Shown: positions 44,344-53,352 of the stretch, piece by piece
Layout of the letters: each line of letters begins with the position of its first letter
How positions within the stretch are numbered: the first letter of the stretch is position 1
DNA from: a bacterium
Lineage (GTDB): Bacteria; Planctomycetota; Planctomycetia; Kolteriales; Kolteriaceae
Direction: 5' to 3'
Length of the DNA stretch: 64,000 nt
NCBI GenBank assembly: GCA_019753235.1
Contig: JAIELF010000033.1
Span: 41,239 to 105,238 of the forward strand
Position numbers and translations under genes: made by a program
Notes under the pieces: model-generated
The model's database searches: none
Told to the model about the DNA's origin: nothing
The model's input: the letters and a program-made list of their open reading frames with translations, nothing else

Positions 44344-45030
44344 ATGCATTCATTTTGGAAAAGAGAAGCAGGTCGAAACGACTTAGTCCACTGGTCGAAT
44401 CGATTCTCTGGAAGTGTCGAAGCAGGGCTTCTCACCGTTCGTGCCGGCATGAACCCAGCACTTACCGTCCGGTTGGGAGATCTTGAATACGCCCATGATG
44501 GCATCGATAAAGCGGTCCGCCCGATCGGTCAAACTCTCTTCGTGCAAGAGCCGTTCGTTCTGGCACCGCAAGAGATCGCATCGGATGTCGGTCTTCGGCT
44601 TATCGTTGGGGTCCTTGCCCAAGAGGATGGGATCATCATGGATGCACGATTAGAAACGATCGCGCCGGTCGACCGCGTGAGTCTTTCTCTCTCGGTGGTG
44701 TTGGATGATTCCTCGGCAGGGTCTCTTTGCCCGAGCAAGGCAGGATGGCCCCAGGAGAGTTTGGTGGTTGATGGCCCCGAGGCGCGGTGGATGGAATTTC
44801 GACATGGTAACGAGATCGTCGGCGCCGTGGCCGCCGATCTAGGCGAGGCAGGCTTCGTTGTGGGACAGCGCGACGGCAAACGCTGGGAAGTGACTTTCTT
44901 CGAGCAGAGTCTCGAAAAGGGTGTCATTCTGGTGGGTCGATGGGGATTGATGGCACGGCCGCCCGCCGTCTCTGCGTCGGCGTTTCGCGAGCAAGCGACT
45001 GCATTTTTCAGCCGGCCGACCTTCCTTTGA
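44344..45030 (+). CDS. Hypothetical protein
   Basis: 228 residues, beta-rich, with no signal or membrane segment. Notable segments: RAGMNPALTVRLGDLEYAHD, VSLSLSVVLDDSS, and VVGQRDGKRWEVTFFEQ. AAGGAT lies upstream of the ATG. It precedes the membrane protein gene by 97 nt. No recognised family. Confidence 0.55.
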   Translation: MHSFWKREAGRNDLVHWSNRFSGSVEAGLLTVRAGMNPALTVRLGDLEYAHDGIDKAVRPIGQTLFVQEPFVLAPQEIASDVGLRLIVGVLAQEDGIIMDARLETIAPVDRVSLSLSVVLDDSSAGSLCPSKAGWPQESLVVDGPEARWMEFRHGNEIVGAVAADLGEAGFVVGQRDGKRWEVTFFEQSLEKGVILVGRWGLMARPPAVSASAFREQATAFFSRPTFL

Positions 45031-45127
45031 GATCCTTCTCCTTTGACCGAACGAGATCGGCTCTGCCCACGTAAGAGGCGTATCGGTACAATAGGGGCAC
45101 AGGTAAAGCCTTCGAGGAACGATCCGT

Positions 45128-45922
45128 ATGAGTTCGCCGCCAACATTGGACGCCGGTCGACAGATGACCCCGCCCAAGAACGAGTTCGTTTATCGCCCCA
45201 TCAGCACGATGGCGGTCCTCTGCTTGCTTGCGGCCCTAATGACGCTTTCTTCGTTTCTCAATCCGTACATCATTGCCGTTGCGGTTCTCGTGCTTCTTGT
45301 GAGCATCATCACCAGCATTCGTCTGGACCGCGCGAAGGAAGAGTACGAAGGACAGTTTTTGGCCAAACTGGCAATCCTGGTTGGGCTGGTGGCGACGCTC
45401 GGCGCGACCACCACGCATTCGATCACGTACTTCGCGTTAACCCGCGAGGCACGAGAGTACGGCGAAGTCTATTTGCAAACGTTGCTCGCCGACAATTTGG
45501 AGGAGGCTTTTCGCCTTCGTATCGGCCCGCAGATTCGTGCGATCTGCAAGGACGACGTGAAGGAAATCCTGCTGCAATACAACGAGAACTTCGACGCCTT
45601 CAAAAAGGAGGCCGTGACTCAAACCCTGCGGGCCGGCGGAGTCGATTCGACCATCGAGTATCTCGGCGTCACGGGTTCAGTCCATATCGAAGGGATGGAA
45701 CTCATCGGTATGCATTACCGAGTCAAGATCGCCAACGAACCCCGCAAGACCTATGAAGTTGTGCTCGGCATCAGCGGTGGGGTGAGCGAAGCAGGCGACT
45801 GGCAAGGGAGACAGTGGTTCGTTCGGGGCAACGAAGACATCAAAGAGGTCAGCGCCCCTGCCACCACTCCCCCGACGGCAACGCCGGCCGAGACGACAAG
45901 CGTGCCCCCCGCGGCCCCGTGA
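45128..45922 (+). CDS. Hypothetical membrane protein
   Basis: 264 residues. Two adjacent membrane helices (about residues 28-60) and a third (about 78-95) anchor a soluble domain rich in Glu and Arg (about 110-235), then a Thr/Pro/Ala-rich tail. It resembles planctomycete DUF4190-like proteins in layout but I cannot name it. AGGAAC precedes the ATG. It lies about 100 nt before the MoxR gene, so the two may be linked. Confidence 0.55.
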   Translation: MSSPPTLDAGRQMTPPKNEFVYRPISTMAVLCLLAALMTLSSFLNPYIIAVAVLVLLVSIITSIRLDRAKEEYEGQFLAKLAILVGLVATLGATTTHSITYFALTREAREYGEVYLQTLLADNLEEAFRLRIGPQIRAICKDDVKEILLQYNENFDAFKKEAVTQTLRAGGVDSTIEYLGVTGSVHIEGMELIGMHYRVKIANEPRKTYEVVLGISGGVSEAGDWQGRQWFVRGNEDIKEVSAPATTPPTATPAETTSVPPAAP

Positions 45923-46022
45923 TTGGTGATGCGCGAAGGCAATGGAACGCTGACGTCGAACGCGGGGAACGAAGAAGAGACCGAGATCGAAACTTGGTCG
46001 ATCGATCAGCAGGAGATGGATT

Positions 46023-47030
46023 TTGACAGCCCCTATCGAAGAGCGAGCGCAGCAGTTTCGCGATGCCTACGCCCGCGTGCGAGCCGAGCTCGGCAAAGTC
46101 GTCGTGGGACATGCCGACGTCATCGAAGGGGTCCTCACCAGCCTATTTGTCGGCGGGCACGTCCTTCTTGAAGGGGTTCCCGGTCTGGGCAAGACCCTGC
46201 TGGTTCGAACCTTGGGAGAAGTCCTACAGCTTGAGTTCAAGCGAATTCAATTTACGCCCGACCTGATGCCTGCCGACATCATCGGCACCAACATCATCGC
46301 AACCGACGATCGAGGCAATCGATCGTTCTCCTTTCAACCGGGGCCGATCTTCACCCAAATCTGCTTGGCGGATGAAATCAATCGTGCGACCCCTAAGACA
46401 CAGTCCGCGCTTCTAGAAGCCATGCAAGAGCATTCGGTCACCGTCGGCGGAGTGATGCATCGGTTGACCGAGCCCTTCTTCGTCCTGGCGACACAAAACC
46501 CCATCGATCAAGAGGGAACCTATCCTCTCCCAGAGGCTCAACTCGATCGATTTCTCTTCAAGCTGGTGGTGCGATACTCGAGTCGACAGGAGATCGCCGC
46601 CATCCTCGACCGAACCACCGCGGTCGATCCTCCGAAAGTCCAGACGGTTCTTCGCGGGCCCGATATCGAATCGTACTCTCGCCTCATACGCGAGGTGATC
46701 GTCGCGCCGCACGTTCAAGATTTTGCGATTCGACTCGTGCTGGCAACACATCCCGAAGGGGAATTCGCCACCGATCAAACAAACCGCTTCGTTAGGCTCG
46801 GGGCCAGCCCGCGCGGCGCGCAGGCCATCATCTTGGCGGCCAAGGTCCGCGCTCTCATCGATGGTCGTTATCATGTCAGTTTCGAGGATATCAAACGCGT
46901 CGCGACACCGGCCCTCCGGCATCGATTGTTGCTCAACTTCGAGGCCCAAGCCGAGGGGATCGACGCCGATCAGATCATCGCCGACATCATCGCCCGGACG
47001 TCGACCGAAGCAGCGCCGGCCCTCGCGTAA
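46023..47030 (+). CDS. MoxR family AAA+ ATPase
   Basis: 335 residues. Walker A is EGVPGLGKT near residue 50, Walker B is ICLADEINRA near 118, sensor-1 region TQNPIDQEGTYPLPEAQLDRF. MoxR ATPases assist VWA-domain partners in assembling envelope or cofactor-bearing proteins. The usual DUF58 and VWA partners are not next to it; the gene downstream is convergent. The TTG start at 46023 has AGGAGA eight bases upstream. Confidence 0.9.
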   Translation: MTAPIEERAQQFRDAYARVRAELGKVVVGHADVIEGVLTSLFVGGHVLLEGVPGLGKTLLVRTLGEVLQLEFKRIQFTPDLMPADIIGTNIIATDDRGNRSFSFQPGPIFTQICLADEINRATPKTQSALLEAMQEHSVTVGGVMHRLTEPFFVLATQNPIDQEGTYPLPEAQLDRFLFKLVVRYSSRQEIAAILDRTTAVDPPKVQTVLRGPDIESYSRLIREVIVAPHVQDFAIRLVLATHPEGEFATDQTNRFVRLGASPRGAQAIILAAKVRALIDGRYHVSFEDIKRVATPALRHRLLLNFEAQAEGIDADQIIADIIARTSTEAAPALA

Positions 47031-47070
47031 TCAACGTGCTGGAGTTTTTCTTGCCGATCTAAAACTGTGT

Positions 47071-48066
47071 CTATTGCCGTTGCGAGCGAGGCATCATCAG
47101 GACGACATCTTCGTTCGGCAAATGTACCGTTCCATGGAACTTCATGGAGACTTCGTACATCCCCATTGAGATCGGTCGATCGCGGACAATCTCCGCCCGG
47201 AAACAGACCGGCTTCTCCGAGGCGGGCATCAAATGAGGAAAGAAGACCGCCCATTCCTTCACTCGAAGGATTCGATTCCGAATAACCGAACAACCCCCTG
47301 CCGACACGTTTCGACAGAAGGCGGCAAAACGCTTTGAGATCTCTGGCGAACACGAGGCATCGACCGGAATCAGATAGACGATGTCGGCAAACGAATGCCT
47401 CTGGTGTTGGCGCAATCCTCGCTGCACGTTGGCTAAGGCCGACCACTTATCCAATCGCTCGGCTTGGCGACGGAGAACTCGTAGCTTTTGCTCATTGAAC
47501 TCGCGGTCTTCGCCCCGGTCAGAACTCAAGCTCAGAACGGTATTGCCCCATTTGCGGACAATGTAGTCCTTCTCCAATTCAATCCGAAAGTCATTCGATT
47601 CGTCGTCAACCTCGCGCGGTTCAGTGTACTCTGGTGATCCGCTTTCTCGATGATCCACGGACAGCGCCGATTCGCCCGCCTGCGCGAGCGAATCCGCTTC
47701 CAGTTCTTCCATCAGAAGCTTGGCAACCACCGAGACCAGGTCGCGCTTCACGTTTTCTTTGCGAACATAGTCCGCGGCCCCGGCACGAAAACATTCGACG
47801 GCGCTGTCTTCGCTCCCTTTGCCAGTGAGAACCACCACCGGAATATCCGCATGCTGGGCGACGATTTGTCGAGTCAACTCCGAACCATTCATCACGGGCA
47901 TGTCGAGGTCGGTGATCACAAGGTTCGGCTTGCGAGCGTTGATCTTCTCGATGGCGTCACGTCCATGAGACGCCAGTGTGACTTCCCAAGGTCGGCTCTT
48001 CGTGATGGACTGCACAAGCGGACCGATCGTAGAGTCATCATCAACCAGTAAGATAGACGCCACCAT
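47071..48066 (-). CDS. Response regulator receiver fused to a PilZ-like domain
   Basis: 331 residues. An N-terminal receiver: acidic DDD near 10-12, phospho-acceptor Asp53 in ITDLDMP, Thr81 and Lys103. A charged linker (about 120-200) leads to a PilZ-like domain with the c-di-GMP signature RQHQR (219-223) and NVSAGG (253-258). Phosphorylation and c-di-GMP could thus be read by one protein, for example to control matrix or motility. No histidine kinase is adjacent. The ATG at 48066 has GAGGAA upstream. Confidence 0.8.
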   Translation of the reverse strand: MVASILLVDDDSTIGPLVQSITKSRPWEVTLASHGRDAIEKINARKPNLVITDLDMPVMNGSELTRQIVAQHADIPVVVLTGKGSEDSAVECFRAGAADYVRKENVKRDLVSVVAKLLMEELEADSLAQAGESALSVDHRESGSPEYTEPREVDDESNDFRIELEKDYIVRKWGNTVLSLSSDRGEDREFNEQKLRVLRRQAERLDKWSALANVQRGLRQHQRHSFADIVYLIPVDASCSPEISKRFAAFCRNVSAGGCSVIRNRILRVKEWAVFFPHLMPASEKPVCFRAEIVRDRPISMGMYEVSMKFHGTVHLPNEDVVLMMPRSQRQ

Positions 48067-48274
48067 CGGATCGAGTTCCTCGCTCGTGGATTGTGAGCCG
48101 AGACTGCAAGAGTCCAAAAGGAGACTTGCAAAAGAAGGTCCCAACATCGTTGGCTAGAGACCGCGTACTTTCGACAAAGGGCGAACGACGGATACGGAAA
48201 TTTAGCTCAGGCATCGGCGGAACAGAAGGATCGCCGAAAAAACACTTGCTCTTCACGAGACATTTGTCGATGAG

Positions 48275-49036
48275 TCATCCGCAGAGACTTCGGCAGGCAC
48301 GTTTGCAAATCCGAGCGGTCGCCGGCCCAGGGGATTCGGCAATCCATTGTTCACAGAGATCGACGACCCAGTTTCCTTGTGATTTGGCAGCATCATTCAG
48401 CCAGTTTGAAACCGAGTCCTGAACGTACTTCGAAGGATCGGCTCGCAAAGGCTTCAAAATGGGAAGCCCCAACTCGGGTCGATTGACCAGCATTTCAAGA
48501 TGAGAGCACCAAACGCCACGAGGGCGGGTGCTTTCGCTTGCGAATCGGCGGATCCGCTCCGACGCATCCTTTGTCCAAGACTTTAAGTGTTTGATCGCTC
48601 GCACAGGATCGTCGGCAATCGCTCCCCGAACACCCAACCATGCCCATTCGCGCACCCCCGCGTTCGGATCATCCGCGAGACCTCTGACCCAATCCAGCCG
48701 TTGAGCGACATCTAGGCCAGGCCATTGGCCCATCGCACACGCGCTCCAGCCCCGAACGGTATCCGACCGATGGGTCGCGCACCGATCGATTCCTTTTTTG
48801 CCGAGCGTCTCGACGAGAATCGAACCCCCTTCTCGCATCCGCGCAACGATCCCCATTTCCGGCAACAGACGATCAGCCGACGATTTGATCTCGGGGAGTG
48901 CGTGGGCCAACAACTGAGCAAAATCGATGGCCAGGACTTCCGCGAGCGTTCTCGCTTCGATCTTGCCTTGATTCAGGTCGATCAAAACCTGTTTGGGGAT
49001 ATCAGCGCGACGACGTGCTCCTTTTCGTTCCGCCAT
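48275..49036 (-). CDS. DNA alkylation repair protein (AlkC/AlkD-like HEAT repeats)
   Basis: 253 residues of helical HEAT-type repeats. The C-terminal half carries FASESTRPRGVW, then PILKPLRADPSKYVQDSVSNWLND, typical of AlkC/AlkD-like glycosylases that excise N3- and N7-alkylpurines. GGGAGG precedes the ATG. It is divergent from the RNase HII homologue. The catalytic acid has not been located with certainty. Confidence 0.75.
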   Translation of the reverse strand: MAERKGARRRADIPKQVLIDLNQGKIEARTLAEVLAIDFAQLLAHALPEIKSSADRLLPEMGIVARMREGGSILVETLGKKGIDRCATHRSDTVRGWSACAMGQWPGLDVAQRLDWVRGLADDPNAGVREWAWLGVRGAIADDPVRAIKHLKSWTKDASERIRRFASESTRPRGVWCSHLEMLVNRPELGLPILKPLRADPSKYVQDSVSNWLNDAAKSQGNWVVDLCEQWIAESPGPATARICKRACRSLCG

Positions 49037-49182
49037 TCATCCTCCCACCCGATGAGGCCACTCATCTTGAACGCGCGATCCCATGCTCGAAAGGATGGTT
49101 TGCCCATGCAACCGCGCCGCCCGCAATTCTATAGGTCATGGAGTAGGCCGACGGCAGAAAAGTGCGTGGCCGATCGTCAAAA

Positions 49183-50163
49183 ATGAGGGTTCTCTTCTTG
49201 GCTAATCGCTCGATGGTTTATGTCGGGATCGACGAGGCGGGCTATGGACCCAACTTGGGACCGCTGGTTGTCGCGTCGACCGCGTTCCTCGCGCCGGCCG
49301 AATGGCTGCGAGCGGACTGGTGGAAAACGCTGGCTCCCATGGTGGGAAGAACTTCTTCCAAAGCGCCCCTGATCATCGACGATTCCAAGAGGATCTTGGC
49401 AAACACGCGCGGTGAAGAAACGCTCGGGGAGACTCTCCATACGATCTTATCCCTCACCGGTCAGGTCCAACATTCGCTGGAAGAACTGATCGATGCGATC
49501 GCCCCACAGGATAAGGAACACTACCGCCAAGAGCATTGGTACCAAGCCGGCGTCCCGTGCCGTTGGCCTGACCATCTCAGCCCGGCCACACAAGAATCGA
49601 TCAGGGATTTCTTCAACCATCACGGAGTCTCCCTGCTACCGATCCGCGCTCGTGTCATGTTCCCTGCGATGTTCAATCAGCGATTGATTCCGTGCGCCAC
49701 CAAGGCCGACGTGGAGGCAGAACTCATTGCTGATCTGCTGCGGACGCAATGGGCGAACTTCCCGCCGGGAATCGACCAGATCGATATCACCATCGATCGG
49801 CTGGGGGGTCGGCGATACTACCGAGAGTTCCTTGAAGAATGCTTCACCCAGGCGATGGTCCTCACCCGACAGGAGTCCCCTGAGATCAGCGAGTACAGCA
49901 TTCTCGATCAAGGCTGTGAATACACGATTCGGTTTCTGGTAAAGGGAGACCAACATTCGCTGGCGGTCGCAAGCGCCTCGATGATGGCGAAGTATCTTCG
50001 CAATGAATCGATGGAATCCTTTAATCGATATTGGCAAAGAGCCGTGCCCGGATTGGTCGCCACCGCGGGTTATCCCAACGACGCACGCCGATTCCTGGAA
50101 GAGATTCGCCCACTCCTGTCTGTTCACCAAGTGTCACTGGATCAAATCTGGCGACAGCGTTGA
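49183..50163 (+). CDS. Divergent RNase HII homologue with GYG motif
   Basis: About 326 residues, much longer than the usual ~200 of RNase HII. The active-site entry is GIDEAGYGPNLGPLVVAS (Asp17, Glu18); the third and fourth acids appear as Asp205 in ITIDRLGG and Asp256 in VKGDQHSLAVASASMMAKYL, in the classical order. The GRG motif that reads the RNA-DNA junction is GYG here. It may cut RNA in DNA hybrids with altered specificity, or another substrate. The start is uncertain (49162, 49183 or 49213; no clear ribosome site). It is tail-to-tail with the beta-CASP gene, 10 nt apart. Confidence 0.75.
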   Translation: MRVLFLANRSMVYVGIDEAGYGPNLGPLVVASTAFLAPAEWLRADWWKTLAPMVGRTSSKAPLIIDDSKRILANTRGEETLGETLHTILSLTGQVQHSLEELIDAIAPQDKEHYRQEHWYQAGVPCRWPDHLSPATQESIRDFFNHHGVSLLPIRARVMFPAMFNQRLIPCATKADVEAELIADLLRTQWANFPPGIDQIDITIDRLGGRRYYREFLEECFTQAMVLTRQESPEISEYSILDQGCEYTIRFLVKGDQHSLAVASASMMAKYLRNESMESFNRYWQRAVPGLVATAGYPNDARRFLEEIRPLLSVHQVSLDQIWRQR

Positions 50164-50173
50164 GACGATTCCT

Positions 50174-52282
50174 TTAGGCTTTCGGCGCATCCAGCACGAG
50201 ATGCCAACCGGTTCGGCGATGAAACTGTTCCTGCATCATCTCGACGTCGGGCTCGATTTCGTACGACTCCCAGCGCAGGGGGCCGGCAACACGCAGTTGA
50301 AAGCGATCCGCATCGACACTCGTTCGGCCAGCGAGATCGGTTTCAAGAACTTTGCTCGCAACACGAATCAGTTCCTCATCGCTGGTCGAGCCAACGATTC
50401 GAGTTTTCCAACCGGTTCGATCTTCGAAATCGCGAAGTCTTTGAACGAATTGCGTGGCGGCTGCCTCGGGAAAGGCGAACTCAAGCTGACAAGTGGATTC
50501 CTCGGGGAAGAACCCGAACCGCCTTAATCCACTGATTTTTGAAAACGCTTCGCGAAGCTGGGCACTGGCCAGCGCCAAACTCGCCAAGGGTCGCCCCTCG
50601 AGTAGTCGCGGCAGATTCTCGCTCGGCGTCAACCGCAACAAGTGAGGCCGTTTGGCATCGGGAACGAAGTAGGGCTGCCAATCCTCATACACGGCCCGAT
50701 GAAGGTTCTTTCGATCCGCTAATGAAATTGACTCTGGCCCGCGCCAGATCTCGGCAAGCTCTTCGAACGAAATCCAATCGATCTTCGGTTGTATCGACAC
50801 CAGCCAATCGTGAAACATAGCAAGATCCAACTTCCGTTGGGAATTGGTATCCCAGGGTGGCCAGGCCGAGAGAGGATCTCGGCGGGCTGCCAGCGGGCGA
50901 GGCTTGACCTGGAGATGATCGAAGTCGTAACTGGTCCCGTTTTCGGGAAGGATGACTTCGGCCTTGCAGACCGCCATCAAACTTTGTGCCAGCCCTTGCC
51001 TGGCTCCGCCTTCGCCATGCACGGGCAGAATAAAATCCGCTTTGAACTTACTGGCCAAGCTCGTCAACTCGCCGTTGTCCGCGTGGGCCGACAGTTCAAA
51101 ACTCTCCACACCACACTTTACCTCGGCCCGGATACCCCCCAGTTTGAAGTAGCGTGGTTGATCGTCTTTGTTCGAAGCCAAGTCTAAAAGAGCTTGTCCG
51201 GGAGACTCTTCATCCTGATACCCGGTGATGAGGATCAAGTTGCCAGGGTTGCCAATCCATTCTCGAGCGTAGAATTGGCTCGCCCCACCTTGAAGCATCC
51301 CGCTGGAAGCGACGACCACACAGGGTGGGCCGGCCGCAACCACTTCGCGCTCGTCCTGATTCTTGATGCGATAGATCGGCAAATCATCGGGGAAAATCGG
51401 ATCAAGGCCTTCCTCCCAACGACGCCGACAGGTCGGAGAGAGATCATCGGGAAAGCGATTGTAAACGCGCGATATCGCCCGCACCATGCCGTCGCCGTAG
51501 ACCGGCACCGTTCGCATGTCGCCGCGCCGCATCGCCTCCGAAAGAATCACCAGCACCTCTTGCGCTCGACCCAGGGCAAAGGTCGGAAACAAAACATGCC
51601 CCCCCGCTGCCAAGCACTCTTCGACTCTTTTGACAAGCCGGCGCTCTTGCGTCGGCCGATGAGCGTGCATCCGGTCGCCGTAGGTGCTCTCCAGAATCAA
51701 TACTTGGGGCGTGATCGCCGGGGCGAACACGCCGGGCACGGTCTGTTGATCCGCGACCGAAACATCGCCGCTAAAGAGAACGCTTTTGCCGTTCTCTTGA
51801 ATCTCGATCATCCCCGCGCCCAGGATATGCCCCGACGGGAACCAGGTGATTCGGCAAGGGCCGAACTTCTGTGCCTTGCCCCAAGGAACCGATTCGAACC
51901 GCGCGATCACCGCGCTGACCGCCGCGGGAGCGAAATGAGCAAGCTGACCCTCGCCTTGACGATGCTGGGCGATGATCCGCTGCGAGTCTTGCAACATGAC
52001 CTTGGCGATCGCAAGCGTTGCTTCGGTGCCAAGAATCGGGCAGTCCTCTGGGAGAAACGCTTCGAGTGCGGCAAGGGCGCCGATATGATCCGTGTGAGAG
52101 TGTGTCAGGAGGATGGCATCGATCGGCGGGCCGATTTCGAGGAATGAGAAGTCCGGCAACAACTCCCCAGCCGGCGCATTCATTCGCTGGCCGACATCTA
52201 CTAAGAAGCGATGATCGTCGAAGTCAACGACGGCACACGAGGCGCCGATTTCGTCGGCCCCTCCCAAAAACGTGATTCGCAT
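50174..52282 (-). CDS. Metallo-beta-lactamase / beta-CASP hydrolase with C-terminal extension
   Basis: 702 residues. MBL motif THSHTDHIG (His61-His66), later SGHILGAGMIE and FSGDVSV, then the beta-CASP part with FPTFALGRAQEVLVIL, VVVASSGMLQGG and HADNGEL: an RNA-processing exo/endonuclease of the CPSF-73/YSH1 type (residues about 1-450). The last 250 residues form an extra region (LSAWPPWDTNSQRKL, then QEQFHRRTGWHL) I cannot place in a family. RNA maturation or decay in the cytosol is likely. It is convergent with the RNase HII homologue. Confidence 0.85.
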   Translation of the reverse strand: MRITFLGGADEIGASCAVVDFDDHRFLVDVGQRMNAPAGELLPDFSFLEIGPPIDAILLTHSHTDHIGALAALEAFLPEDCPILGTEATLAIAKVMLQDSQRIIAQHRQGEGQLAHFAPAAVSAVIARFESVPWGKAQKFGPCRITWFPSGHILGAGMIEIQENGKSVLFSGDVSVADQQTVPGVFAPAITPQVLILESTYGDRMHAHRPTQERRLVKRVEECLAAGGHVLFPTFALGRAQEVLVILSEAMRRGDMRTVPVYGDGMVRAISRVYNRFPDDLSPTCRRRWEEGLDPIFPDDLPIYRIKNQDEREVVAAGPPCVVVASSGMLQGGASQFYAREWIGNPGNLILITGYQDEESPGQALLDLASNKDDQPRYFKLGGIRAEVKCGVESFELSAHADNGELTSLASKFKADFILPVHGEGGARQGLAQSLMAVCKAEVILPENGTSYDFDHLQVKPRPLAARRDPLSAWPPWDTNSQRKLDLAMFHDWLVSIQPKIDWISFEELAEIWRGPESISLADRKNLHRAVYEDWQPYFVPDAKRPHLLRLTPSENLPRLLEGRPLASLALASAQLREAFSKISGLRRFGFFPEESTCQLEFAFPEAAATQFVQRLRDFEDRTGWKTRIVGSTSDEELIRVASKVLETDLAGRTSVDADRFQLRVAGPLRWESYEIEPDVEMMQEQFHRRTGWHLVLDAPKA

Positions 52283-52429
52283 TCTCCGCCCATCAAAAGT
52301 GTCAGGATCGGGTAAAGCCGACGGCCCTGGGAAGGTCTATTCACCGGATCGAGGCATCGCCAAAACCAAACCATGCATCCTTTTGTAGGAAAAGAGCCCG
52401 CTTGAACCCGCATTCGAACGGAAAGGAGA

Positions 52430-53233
52430 CTACTCAAACCAGAAACGTTGCCCTGCCAGGAATCGCGCCACCCCTTGATGCGTGCTTTCGCTACTTATCA
52501 CGGGACCAAGACTTTCGCCCTCGTGGGCGAGGGCTTGCTCGAGCGGTTCATGCCAGCCACGAATGGCCGACGTCAAGTCGGCTCGGAGACAGTCTTGCGG
52601 CAAAGCAGCAATCTGTCGCGCCATCGCGAACGCGCGATCAACACCCTTGCCTTCTGGAACGAGTTCCCAGACGAGACCGATCTGGTACGCCCGGGCGGCA
52701 TCGATCTTTTGCCCCGTGATGATGAGAGGAAGCGCCGCTCCCCAACCAAGAAGTCTCGGCAAATAGACCGTTCCACCATCGATCAGCGGTACACCCCAGC
52801 GCCGGCAGGCGACCGAGAATGTCGCGTTTGGTTCGGCCAATCGAATATGCCCGTGACAAAAGAGCTCGAGCCCGCCGGCGTACGTGTAACCCTGGGACAC
52901 CGTGATGACCGGTTTGGTCTGAACGATGCGGGTTCCCCCCATCGGCCCCTCTCGGCGAACATCGGCCGAGGGGCTCTGAGCATCTACGGAAAGAGAAGCC
53001 AAGCCCGCGAGCCCTTTCAAGTCTGCCCCCGCACAGAATGACTGCGTCCCTTCGCTTCGCAAGATCGCCACTGAGAGGCTGTCATCATCGCGAAAGATTC
53101 GCCAAGCTTGACAGAGAAGCTCGGCAGAATCAGCATCCACGGCATGATGAACCTCGGGACGATCGAGAACGATCTCCCAGATCGCTCCACCATCGACGTC
53201 ATGCCGACCGAATCGCACAGGCGCTCGGCTCAT
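52430..53233 (-). CDS. Enoyl-CoA hydratase/isomerase (crotonase)
   Basis: 267 residues. Oxyanion-hole segments FCAGADLKGLA and QGYTYAGGLELF, then RRWGVPLIDGGTVYL, which differs from the dienoyl isomerase at 12997. Possibly an enoyl-CoA hydratase of fatty acid or branched-chain oxidation. The start at 53233 has AAGGAG immediately upstream; the frame is open to 53404 inside the intergenic region but is non-coding there. Confidence 0.82.
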   Translation of the reverse strand: MSRAPVRFGRHDVDGGAIWEIVLDRPEVHHAVDADSAELLCQAWRIFRDDDSLSVAILRSEGTQSFCAGADLKGLAGLASLSVDAQSPSADVRREGPMGGTRIVQTKPVITVSQGYTYAGGLELFCHGHIRLAEPNATFSVACRRWGVPLIDGGTVYLPRLLGWGAALPLIITGQKIDAARAYQIGLVWELVPEGKGVDRAFAMARQIAALPQDCLRADLTSAIRGWHEPLEQALAHEGESLGPVISSESTHQGVARFLAGQRFWFE

Positions 53234-53352
53234 CTGTTTCTCCTTCGACCTGTCGCAGGTCTGCTGTTGGTCCCATCGAACGAAGCGGAGCCCACGACCA
53301 TGCGAGCAAGCGACGAGACCGAACGCCGGGACGGTATATGCGAAGGCTCGGT

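Noticed and set aside
45043..45092. Promoter for the membrane protein gene (TTGACC and TACAAT)
   Set aside because: The elements are 38 nt apart, far beyond a usable spacer.
48221..48246. Hairpin TCGGCG/CGCCGA as terminator
   Set aside because: Followed by A-run on the plus strand and no T-run on the minus strand.
51194..52147. 317-residue plus-strand frame
   Set aside because: Antisense of the beta-CASP gene.
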